Below are positions 46,960-57,071 of a stretch of DNA of 64,000 bases, piece by piece. The position numbers were made by a program, and so were the translations under genes. How positions within the stretch are numbered: the stretch's first letter is position 1; each line of letters begins with the position of its first letter. Source of the DNA: Saccoglossus kowalevskii (Eukaryota > Hemichordata > Enteropneusta > Harrimaniidae). The notes beneath the pieces were generated by a model. It searched no databases, was not told the origin of the DNA, and saw nothing but the letters and a program-made list of their open reading frames with translations. The stretch covers positions 410,224 to 474,223 of the forward strand of contig NW_003134351.1 of NCBI RefSeq assembly GCF_000003605.2. Reading direction: 5' to 3'.

Positions 46960-49602
46960 TGCACATGGTACGTCAGATTTGTTTGTAATGCGTTATGTCT
47001 TACATAATGTCTCGTATCTTGGGCATCCATCCTTGAATATATTTCAATTTGACCCCCTAACGTACTAGTATTAAGTACCTGCGTTACTTGGCGAGGATTT
47101 TGCAGTTTAATAAATGTATCTGAAATGTATATAAATGTATATCAAATTCGCGACCCTACAAAATCAGATTTATTAAACTCGTTCAGTAATTTTCACTTGT
47201 TTCTCACTAAAGTCTCAGATCAAGTTAAAATAACTACACTCGTTTAAATAATAAATCTTATAATGTATTGTCACTCATAAGATATTTTCTCTGACTCACT
47301 CTATACCACAAACCAATGCACTATAAGGCTCTGAACCTCGGGTCTTCACTTAGGTGATACTAAATTTCAAATAAAATTAAGCAAATGCAAATAAACGGCA
47401 ATAACAAAAATGAAATGGGGAGAAATGAAAAAATCTTCCCCAAAACATTATATTATAATTACAATTGTGAAGCCAAATTAATCACCAACCACTGTGACTA
47501 AATACGACAGTTCTTTACCATGTTTAATATTCCAGGCCATTACCAGTTACGTAACAGCCTACTTTTATCATTTATGAACAAACATTGAACTTAGAACAGC
47601 CGTTTAACAACAGCAATTAATCTCCACCATCTGCTTACTGTCCACACATCCAGATGACTATGGGTGAAAATAAACGCCAGGTTGCAAACATCAAGCAATG
47701 TATCAAAGTTAGTTCAAATATTGTGACACAAAAAATTTACCCAAGTCAAAATAGTTCCCGCATATAAGTTGCCATTATAGTAATTGACAACAATTTTTTT
47801 GGTAGATATTTATGATTTTGTGAAAACTATTAGATTCCTTGTTTTTTGAATATCCGCTAATTACCATATTGCCATTTTGTGACATGCACGTTACATATGC
47901 ATGTATCATTCTAATGATTACCGCATATATTTGTGCAGATTATTCACTGGCCAAAAACAAATGTATATAGGTCTCATGCCACTAATTAACCAATGGCTGC
48001 TCAATTTAAATGCCTAGCAAGAAGCAATGAAATTTTTTAAATATTATTTTTCTCAGGTGCTCCCTGTTTGAGGGCGTAATCACCTGGGTCAGAGGTGAGA
48101 CCAACATGTGGTCTTTTGTTTACTACTTAGCGGCTGTGTACCTGTGGGTTTATTCTGTGTGTTAATGGATGTTCTAATCTTGGTGTTTTTCCAGTGATTT
48201 CTCTTGGTGCAATCCAAATACAGTAGGTGTGTCTTGTTTACCTGAGATTTGCAAGAGTTTGAGCTGGCCAACATGTTAGTTTTTTTCATATGGTTGATTA
48301 CTGGCATGTTGATTTCCCATTTTTGAGCCATATTTTCAACTTTCTTCGTCATTTTCATATAGCAATCTCGTCATATGTTAACATTGTCGTCTATGGAAAT
48401 TCAATTAGTGGTATGAGCCCTATAGTATAGACAACACCAGTCAAGGTCATAGTTGAGATAGTTCATTAAAAAGCCCAATCTCTACGGATATTGTAATTTG
48501 TTGACTGACAGTGAGTACGATGACCTCAGGCAGATGTGTTTATTACAAGGTCTCAGTGTTATGGTTGAGACATATCGTGGGCATTATGGGTATTCACGAG
48601 CAGTACAGTGGAATGAACTGGGAGGAGCAGAGTGTACAGTAGCATTGTGACTAACATTCAACCATCATACGCCATCAGGAAAACCCGGTAATGATAAATA
48701 CATTTACAGGAAACACTCAAGTCGTACCCTATGACCTAATGTCAATATCTTAAGTGTGTAATAGGGCAGTGAAATTGAAACAAGTACACTTCCCTAATAA
48801 AAAACACCTATGACACACATTTGATGACGACATACATTTATGTCTATTTAAAACGTAGGATGTCCATAAGTGACGAGTTTTACTCTTTTTTTTAAGCTTG
48901 GGCCCGGTGTTGACGTTGTTGTGAATTATAATAGTCGTACACGTATTTACATTGACCATCGTCCTTCTTTGAGAAACGGTACAATACCGTAGAATTTAGC
49001 AACATAGCCACGACACAGCAGAATACTGGTGAACTGAGCGTAAGAATTCATTGGGTTGACATCCAATAGGGTCTGAAATAAGTTAAATACTACAAGACAC
49101 GATGAACGGATTTAAGACTTACCGCAGAGGTAATTAACTGTATGTAAAGTACGATACTAACAGGACTCGTCCAGTACACTGAAGTTAGTAACATTGTATA
49201 TGGATGGGATTCAACTACGTGTTCACTGCACGACACTCCAAGACACACAGGAAACTGTACTACTTAGTACGCGTTTATCTTTGTATAGATCAATTACGAC
49301 ATACATTCCGGACAGCTGACCTGCGTGTCAACATACACCAGACAGATTACATTTAAAGTAGACTCAAGACTTTGTGGGAATGGGAGAGGAGGTGAGGTGT
49401 AGATCGTTCACAGTTTGGTTGTCATTCATTCATTGAAGTCTACATAAATATAAGTTTATATATACAACCTACACAATGAATTATTATATTATAGAGGTAG
49501 GGGGGGGGACGTTATTACACACTACTCAATGTCACCCACGAGTAAAAACCCTTAGTAGATATAAATACAACGGAATAGGTGATATTCCGTTCAACTGCGA
49601 GA

Positions 49603-49612
49603 TCTCGCGAGA
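49603..49612. promoter_or_regulatory. TCTCGCGAGA palindrome in a locally CpG-rich patch
   Basis: The 10-bp palindrome is a known animal core-promoter motif (Kaiso/ZBTB33-type in vertebrates). The surrounding 49590-49720 is unusually rich in CG dinucleotides for this window. No coding exon is attached; it could serve the unseen 5' end of TNFR gene B or a non-coding transcript. Confidence 0.35.
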
Positions 49613-51451
49613 TGCATGAAAGACGCGCGTCGAACGTCTGCCGCAAAAATCGAACGATTTGATTTTGAACTCGAATTTCTTTATTTCGCAGCTCACATCG
49701 ACCGGCCGATCTTCGACAGAGGAATATTGCTTTCGAATACCCTCAACTGAAATTGTCTATCATCAAATGTGTACAGCAAATTATTAAGCATGAAAATGCC
49801 CCCAAAATATTTTCGCGTTTGTTGTATCCCATGCGATGTTTGACGCCACTACGACGCTATGACCTTTGTTTGTCCTGTTTTTACGTTCGATTTCACGCAC
49901 AACGTGATTCTAGCAGTGAACGGAAAACATAACATGGACGTGTGAATAAAAACACAATATATATATAAATATGAATTATAGGACATACGTCAAAAATGAG
50001 TCCGGCTATTCAAATAGTTTCACCTCTGATAATGTCTGAGTGTATCAGAGGGCATTGGATTGCTGTATAATGATATAGTGTGAGGGATGACTGGATTGCA
50101 ATATCATGCAATCGGAGCTGGATGGTTTCATGGATCTTGGCGGATTGGTACACTTCGGTAGATAAAGTGTGCTTCAAAACATGGCGGCTTCCTATGTAGA
50201 GATGTAATGTTGTTTTCAAAAAAAATAGTTTTCACTAGGGGAGTGTTATCTTACACAAGATATAAGCTTGTATGCATGCGAGTATACTTGTATTTATATT
50301 TTTAGTCAGGTTCTAGTCTATAATATTTAGGGCTAGTATCGTTGAAATCAGTTCTTTATTTCGTTTCATTGTGATATAAATATGCATATTGTGTGCTTGT
50401 ATACAGTGACTGCGTATTTGCAATGTCAGTTCTAAGATAATTGTGCTGTTCTGTGTCGTAATTAGGAAATGTTTAATTTGGTGATGTCAAGTTATCCAGA
50501 CAGTACTTTGAAAGTGTAGCTATTATGTGTTATAACACTATTTATTGCGTGAGTTTGGTGTCAATATGGAGACATTGACCCACACAACACAATTATTGTA
50601 CTTGTTTTTTATTAAAGCTTGTGATATATATATCTGTTATATCCATAATGTATTTCACGCCACAAATATATCTTGTATTACTATACAGTGCATCAACGAA
50701 CCCGGTGTTGAAAATACTTGTCCAATATATGTGTATCAGTTTATGAAACATTGCACGATAATACAAAAATAAAAGTACATATATAAAGTAGTGTATATTA
50801 TATTTAAAATTCCATAAAAAACATATTCATTTTGTAGTGCATTAATTAAAATAACAACACGTATAAATAGCGTTAAGACATTGTTTTAAAAATGGCAAAG
50901 ATCACATACGTATGTATTTAATTCAAATAGAAAAATAATTTTTAGTATTTTGACAATATTTATATATATATACAATATCATACTTGCTCCAGTTGGCCAT
51001 TTGTTAAAATACCTGAAATTGTGGTTCTAAATTTAGGTATCCCTGTGTTTGACTTTGAACTTTCAAAAATACAGTTACAGGAAATAATTTAGCAAAATTC
51101 GAAAAAATTCATGTGAAAAAAATGGACGGATTGGGATGAAAAATAGTAAAAGTATATAAAGGTTTGAAATATTGTATTGGATTGTATTGCATAATAAATA
51201 TACGACGTCAAAAAAACCCTTATAATCAAGGGCACTCAAAGGATGCAATGATATGTAAATGTTAATAAAAACAGCAGAGCACAAACTATGATAATCAATC
51301 AACCGATCAATCATACAATTATAAATGGAAACATCACTCCATTCATTCTGTTGTTCCGTCGGTTTCCCTGGAGCATTATATGGCGAGTCGAATAGAACAG
51401 AACTGCTGAAACACGAACAGCCAGAACACAATTTATCTGTGAGTCATTTAG

Positions 51452-51801
51452 TTAATGAGACCCCTCCACATCTTCGAGTGGATTTACCCTGACATTGATT
51501 CTCACATCTTGACGAGAAGCCGAGTAATCATAGGCGGCGTCGTCTAAGCTGACATACCCTCTTTTGTGAAAGGCGCATACCCTACTCTGGCGGAAAAGAA
51601 AAACGCCCGCCATGACAATCAATATGAAAATGAGAACTCCAGAAACGATAACAGTCGGGACGCTGAAGTGGCGGTGGCTTGGTTTGGATAGCAGATTAGA
51701 AAACTCGTTTGGAAGTGTCGGATCGTCGGAATACGCGTCGGTATTGACTGTGTTTGATAGTACGGAATGCAAAACTTCGGATTCTTTATTGTTATAAACA
51801 T
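51452..51801 (-). CDS. TNFR gene C, exon with transmembrane helix and tail
   Basis: Acceptor TTCCACAG|AT opens 350 nt. It holds the stalk from DVYNNKESEVLHS, the membrane helix, and the short tail ending DVEGSH-stop. Confidence 0.87.
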
Positions 51802-54800
51802 CTGTGGAAGAAGCAGATCACATGACATCAACAATAATGGCAACATTAGTAAAAGTTTCATTATTAGAATAAAGTCGATTATATACGAGATAATGTGCAA
51901 GCTAAAAAACCATGATTGATGCAACAATTGGTGAAAGCCGTTGATGTAACTCGTAGTTAGTAATTTTACACGGGTGCATTTGACATAACAATCTTCACAC
52001 ATATACCAACCAACCAATATGGGATATGGAAGGAAAAATTACTGTGATTGTGATGGTACATATGTAGTTAAATAAAACGCATACATATGTTACTCTGTGC
52101 TGTTGACAATGAACTAAATAATTTCCATTTAAAGTTAAGGTATAGATGCAAGTTTATTGGCACCCGTAGCCCTAAATATTCTTTTTTGTTGAATGTTCTA
52201 TATTTACACGGTTTAGGTGTCAAATTGCTACAACTTCGAGGCTGTACCACAAGTAAAACCACTAAAACCACGCGCCCTCAATTTACCCATGAAACACTGC
52301 ATAGTTTCACCCTACCTTCTACGTAACCTATGAATGTAGGAACACCATCAGAAACACGACTCGGCATACACTGGAAATTTGGTGGCATTCCTTGTTCTAT
52401 GCATTCTTGAATTCTTGGTGGAGCTTGCTGTTTGTCACTCGGAAAACACCATGAACATGGAAAGCATCCACCAGATAAGATATCACTGAAATAACCTGTT
52501 GGATTATTGGAAGAAAGTTGGTCGATAAATCAACAGAATAACTCCCGTAATTTATATCGCGACCATGATTAAATGTGTAAAGTTATTACCTCGCGCAACG
52601 CACTGTAATTCACCACAGTAGTCGCATCGCGTCGAGTCCCATGTACCATACATACAATGCATATAAAAAAGCTCATTCAATTGGGCGACTACTGCGGAGC
52701 TTTGGCGGTCACGATCAGCGTTTGTTGACGTATTTTTTAATCCGTGTTAACCTTCGACGCTGTACATTGATGCATCAGATACCAGATTACGAGGTTTTTA
52801 CTAATTCACTATACATGAATGTCCATTTCCGTATTTGGAATAGTACTAAAGAAATAAACCAATTTATATTGAGTACAAAAGTTTATATAATTTATATAAC
52901 ACTTCCATTTTGTGTCACAATAAAAAAAAATACATAAAAATGCATTCTAGAACGCGCACACTGAATTTGTTAGCATAAAAAAGTATGTACAGCTTAGAAT
53001 TCATTTGATAGCACAGCGATCAACCCGGCTCAGTGCATTTCATATACTAATCTTACAATAATGAATGAATAAACAAATTAATAGCGGTCATTTAAAGGAT
53101 GGTGGTCGTCGCGCCACGCATGCGCGGGATATGGGGGGATATGAACAAAAATGGCGACTTTGATTGTTGTGCAGACCAACGGGTACAAATTGAGTCGTTA
53201 CCAAGCTTTAACTAGGTAATTTATTTGGTGATTGAAAGGTATCAAAGAAGTCACCGGTGGTAATTAGTGCACGTTGCACCAAGGTCAAAACTCGTACTCT
53301 TGATTTTCGATTAGAAGAGCGCATTGGATTTTGGGAAAATCAATGTTTAGGCCATACTTTTTTTATTCCTTGTTTCTCGAGTTTTTATAAGGCAATTTTT
53401 TTGAGGAGGGCGAACAAAAAAAAAAAAAAAATTAATTCTTTTTTTACATTAGATTTGTGTGATTCTCAAAGAATTGTAAGTGAGATCATTGATCGGATAG
53501 AAGAAATGAAATACAATTTTATTCCATGTATAACCTTGTTTCTCATCTGCGTGAGACTTCGGTACTTTGATCATGATACTCCCACGAAAATGCAACTTGG
53601 ATTTGCTATGCGGCGGGCGGTAAAAAATTAAGATAAAAATAATATTTGTTTAGCAATTTTTTGCGCTTACAAGTCGGCGGGCGCAAGAAATTACGCTGAA
53701 ATAAAATTTTATTTTAAATTCATTTTCGGCTCCTGGTCATTCGACGGGTTCGCCTTATCAACACAAATGTCGCTTTATGTGTTTTATTGTTTTATAAATT
53801 TTAACAAAGTGCAATGTTTCACTTTCGGTTTCAGTATGACTCATTGTTATTTATTGGCGGGGGGGGGGTACATAATACTATTGTTGTTTTGGTCAGAACT
53901 AACGTGACGTGTTTAAATAGTAGTCTCAACTCGGTTTTGAACAATTACGCATTTTAAGATTAATATTTTTTCTGCGAGGCCGCATTCCCCTTTTTTCAGT
54001 GTTAACACAAATAATTTAGGGCCGGCCCTAAATTCGTAAAATTCTTTAGTTTTCGAAATTTTATCTCTATTCTGCGCTTTAGTCACGTAACTTAGGGAAA
54101 GCACCGTCCCTCAACAGGGACGGTGGGGAAAGTAAATCAAAAAAGTGTAGTAGGACTGCGTTGAGAGACTCAACACCAAAAACGGTATTAAAAAAAATGT
54201 CGGAAAGTATAAGTTATAAAAATCAAAACTGAAATTTACAAAGCTCCCGTGTACACACGAAATCATTGTTGTGATTATAAAAACATATCTATGAAATGAA
54301 TGAGCAATGGCATTAGAGGTCAAGATCAATAGCCAACAGATGTTCAGCACCAATATATAGCAGATTTAATAAAATCCGTTTTACTTAAACAGGCTTAAAT
54401 GAAATAATATACAAATAAGCTACTTAATATGCAAGGACATAGCCCTTGAACTAATTATGGCTGTACATTACCACAAGGTACCTATGTACTAAATTTAATC
54501 AAAATACGCTCAAACGTTTTTGAGATTTTGCTTAATATTCAAGAAGAAAAAGTGTATAGAACGATAGTGGTTTTCAAACAGCGGATTTTGTTTTCAGGCA
54601 ATGCCTATGAATTACATAGAGTACATTTTGCTATGCAAGATTCCATACGAATATATTTCTGTTGATACTTGACAGGTTTCAATCACTATTTAGTATGAAA
54701 AAATACGACTTCAAGACAGCGCCACATACATAGAGACGCCCTCAACGTTAGGTTGTATGTATAATAAATCGACAGTCCCTCCGTCTATAACTGTGATAAA

Positions 54801-56551
54801 TCGAATTGAAATGTTTACTCAATGTGCCTGAGAGTTGCTATACAGTACAGTCGAATATATTATCTTCCGATCTAAGAATATTAATTAGTTTTATACACCG
54901 TATACATTTAAATTCGGGATACAAATTATATATGTAAATAAATGACCATAGGTTTTAGTTGCGTATATTGAATTAATTAAATGCAAATGTATGATTAAAT
55001 TGAAGAAACAATACATTTTTATCCGTTGTTCATTACATTCTACCTCCGAGTGAATAGGAATTGGGTTTGTTATATAGTGTACTATGTTCAATGCTACCAG
55101 ATAGACGTGCATTACTCACCATGGTCACATACTTTCCCACACTTTGCATTCTGTGTTTTCGTGCAATTCCTGGTTGTAGAAAGGTGTGCTGGACACCGTG
55201 TGCATGGTTTACACTCTTCCAACCTACTCCACCCCGTACTGTATGAACCATCGTCGCACTGCGCACACTCGGTATCATCATAACCCTCGCATACTCTGGA
55301 TACGTACGATCCTGGCGGACATTTTCTGCAATGTTTGCATGTCTCTATACCGTATAAGTTTATCTGTATGTACTTGGGTGTGTTTCCTCCACAGAAGGAT
55401 GAGGAAACCTGCAACGAAAGAAACCAAGTATACCCGTGACCGAATGTATTTATTCTCAACAATTTCCTACCAACCATTTGAGAACTAGACTGATTTCAGT
55501 AGGTTGTTTCTGGATAAGATTTATAAGTTTGTATGGGAATATGTCAAAAAGTTACAAAACGATTCTTATAACATTTATATGAGGAGTTGCCCTGACAACA
55601 ATGACTAATATTGGATTTCGGTAGAATAGCAGATCAATGTGTATTGCTCCCTGGGACACATATTTGACAACATCTGACATGTTTGTTGTGAGGGGACCAC
55701 ACTCCATAGTAGTATCCACGCTACACGAAGTACGAGCTCGCTAAGATTTAAGCTAATCCCATATGTTTGCATATCGGATAGACCCAATTTCGTTCACGCA
55801 CGGGGAAAACAATGGTTAGCACGGGCTTAGGAACGCCCAAGCTTGCTAAGAATATACAAAAAGCTATGAGTACTCATTACAGTAACAAGGAAGGTATACA
55901 TGTTAGTTCTACGGTAATACTGTAACATGAGAAGCCTAAATGACTGGATACAAATCTGACAGTACACAAACATGTCGCCACGAAACGCGATGTGACGTTG
56001 CCATGATAAGAAAGGTCTGGCGGCTAGAGTTCCATAATTTGTATCCAGATTATAAAGATTATAAAATTATCACCGAAATGTGACAATAATCAACACATTC
56101 AACCTTAGTCTTTATAGTTTCCCTCCCTTTCCATGGAGGCAAAGTTTTTCCACGGTAATACCAACTACTGACTAACGAATATAAACTTAATTTATGCTTG
56201 ATATAACAAACATTTATGTGTTCTTACTGTGTCGTTAAAAGGGGCCAAAACTCGCATTTACTTGTAAAGTTGTTCAACAATAAAAGTGCGTACACCTACC
56301 GATAATCGATACTACATGTTGACATAAAGTGTATAAGTACACCAAACTTACGCACGTACACAATATCGTATCCACCACCACCATCAGTGAGACGCACGTG
56401 TTATCAGCACAACAAAGCTACCCTATACATACTAACATACTATCTATATTTGTGTTGGTTTGACAAAATCATAACTCACCGTATGTCTTGGTAACAGTGT
56501 ACTAGTTATAACAATCACAATATTGAATTGCCTAGTCAGGAATAACGCCAT
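51452..56551 (-). CDS. TNF-receptor superfamily gene C (complete, 4 exons, 296 aa)
   Basis: Exons are 56551-56480, 55408-55120, 52495-52316 and 51801-51452, joining in frame as 891 nt with stop. The first 24 residues (MALFLTRQFNIVIVITSTLL) are a signal peptide. Two NGFR-like cysteine-rich domains follow (CKHCRKCPPGSYVSRVCEGY, GTYS-like GSYSTGWSRLEECKPC). A third comes next (CDHG, GYFSDILSGGCFPCSWCF, IQECIEQGMPPNFQCMPS). A stalk, one transmembrane helix (VIVSGVLIFILIVMAGVFLF) and a tail of about 45 residues complete it. The tail has GYVSLDDAAYDYS and RINVRV, and no death domain or clear TRAF site. This is the best model in the cluster and fixes the gene structure of the family. A 17-bp tandem repeat sits 73 bp upstream of the ATG. 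A ligand cannot be inferred. Confidence 0.9.
52316..52495 (-). CDS. TNFR gene C, exon with cysteine-rich domain 3
   Basis: A phase 1-1 exon of 180 nt between CAACAG|GT and GAAG|GTAGGG. It encodes GYFSDILSGGCFPCSWCF, QAPPRIQECIEQGMPPNF and QCMPSR. Confidence 0.87.
53350..53754. mobile_element. GGCCAGAC MITE, second copy (one end lost)
   Basis: Starts GGCCATACTTTTTTTATTCC after TTTA and follows the reverse complement of 1496-1928 through GATTCTCAAAGAATTGTAAG and GGCGGGCG to CGACGGGTTCGCC. The last 25-30 bp of the right end are missing. Confidence 0.78.
54102..54125. other. Perfect 10-bp inverted repeat with 4-nt loop
   Basis: CACCGTCCCT, CAAC, AGGGACGGTG. It lies 350 bp before a segment (54460-54550) that resembles the repeat at 163-300, so both may belong to one element family. 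Confidence 0.6.
55120..55408 (-). CDS. TNFR gene C, exon with cysteine-rich domains 1 and 2
   Basis: Acceptor CGTTGCAG|GTT, donor CATG|GTGAGT. It reads VSSSFCGGNTPKYIQINLYG and on to KCGKVCDHG. It is most like the corresponding exon of gene A. Confidence 0.88.
56480..56551 (-). CDS. TNFR gene C, signal-peptide exon
   Basis: ATG GCG TTA opens 24 codons with a hydrophobic core (IVIVITSTLL) and ends ACG|GTGAGT in phase 0, matching the phase 0 start of the next exon. The ATG context CATCATGG is good. Confidence 0.8.
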
Positions 56552-56623
56552 GATGTTTAAGTCGCCTATATGTAAATAAACAAAGTTTTACGTGGTTACG
56601 CAAATCATGGTGACTCAGTTACG

Positions 56624-56691
56624 CGGGCATAATTCATAAGCGGGCATAATTCATAAGCGGGCATAATTCATAAGCGAGCATAATTCATAAG
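56624..56691 (+). repeat. 17-bp tandem repeat, 4 copies, upstream of TNFR gene C
   Basis: CGGGCATAATTCATAAG repeats four times with one substitution (CGAGC in the last). It lies 73-140 bp upstream of the gene C start codon, so within or close to its promoter. Confidence 0.85.
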
Positions 56692-56897
56692 CGCTGTGTA
56701 TTCTATTGGCAGGTGCTTATAGTTGTATATATGTTAGTGCGACACAAACGGGAGATGATCATTGTGAGTGTAAGGAAAACATAACCAGTAACTGTGTACT
56801 ACGAGTACCGTCTATCGAGTACACTCTGCTGAAACTTCGCGTGTAGTTCAAAGTGTATCTGGTTGGTCAAATTCGAAAAAAAACTAGACCGCTTTAC

Positions 56898-57071
56898 CTT
56901 AGGCTGATTATACGAGCTCCATTTCTGCGCCTTGCAAGCTACACACATTAGAGGTTTATTGTCATAGAAACCTTTGTGCCTTTCGTGGAATTTATGACAC
57001 CGTTCGCGTTGGGTCGTGTCAATACTAATGACCTGAGTTTGACCTGGTCTGTATTTACTCACGATATGCAC
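56898..57071 (-). CDS. Possible orphan exon with CxxC motif
   Basis: An open stretch on the minus strand reads RERCHKFHERHKGFYDNKPL, MCVACKAQKWSSYNQPK and then meets a donor AAG|GTAAAG in phase 0. TNFR gene C exon 2 also starts in phase 0, so it could be an alternative 5' exon of that gene. It could equally be part of another gene, or chance. No upstream in-frame ATG other than the internal one is seen. Confidence 0.25.

Larger units (their letters stand above)
45411..51451. other. Spacer between TNFR genes B and C
   Basis: Holds the GAGAAATTA repeat, the 78-bp minisatellite and the CpG-rich patch at 49590-49720. The signal-peptide exon of gene B is expected here but was not identified. Confidence 0.55.
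52496..55119. other. TNFR gene C intron 2
   Basis: Contains the second GGCCAGAC MITE copy and the hairpin at 54102. No extra exon is needed, because the flanking exons join in the same way as in genes A and B. Confidence 0.7.

Noticed and set aside
46582-47007. 141-codon ORF with 26-residue repeats as a gene
   Set aside because: Product of the 78-bp minisatellite; no unique coding sequence besides a short tail.
52575-52650. Cys-containing minus-strand stretch (CDYCGELQC) with a GTAATA donor as an extra TNFR gene C exon
   Set aside because: No acceptor upstream, and genes A and B join the flanking exons directly.
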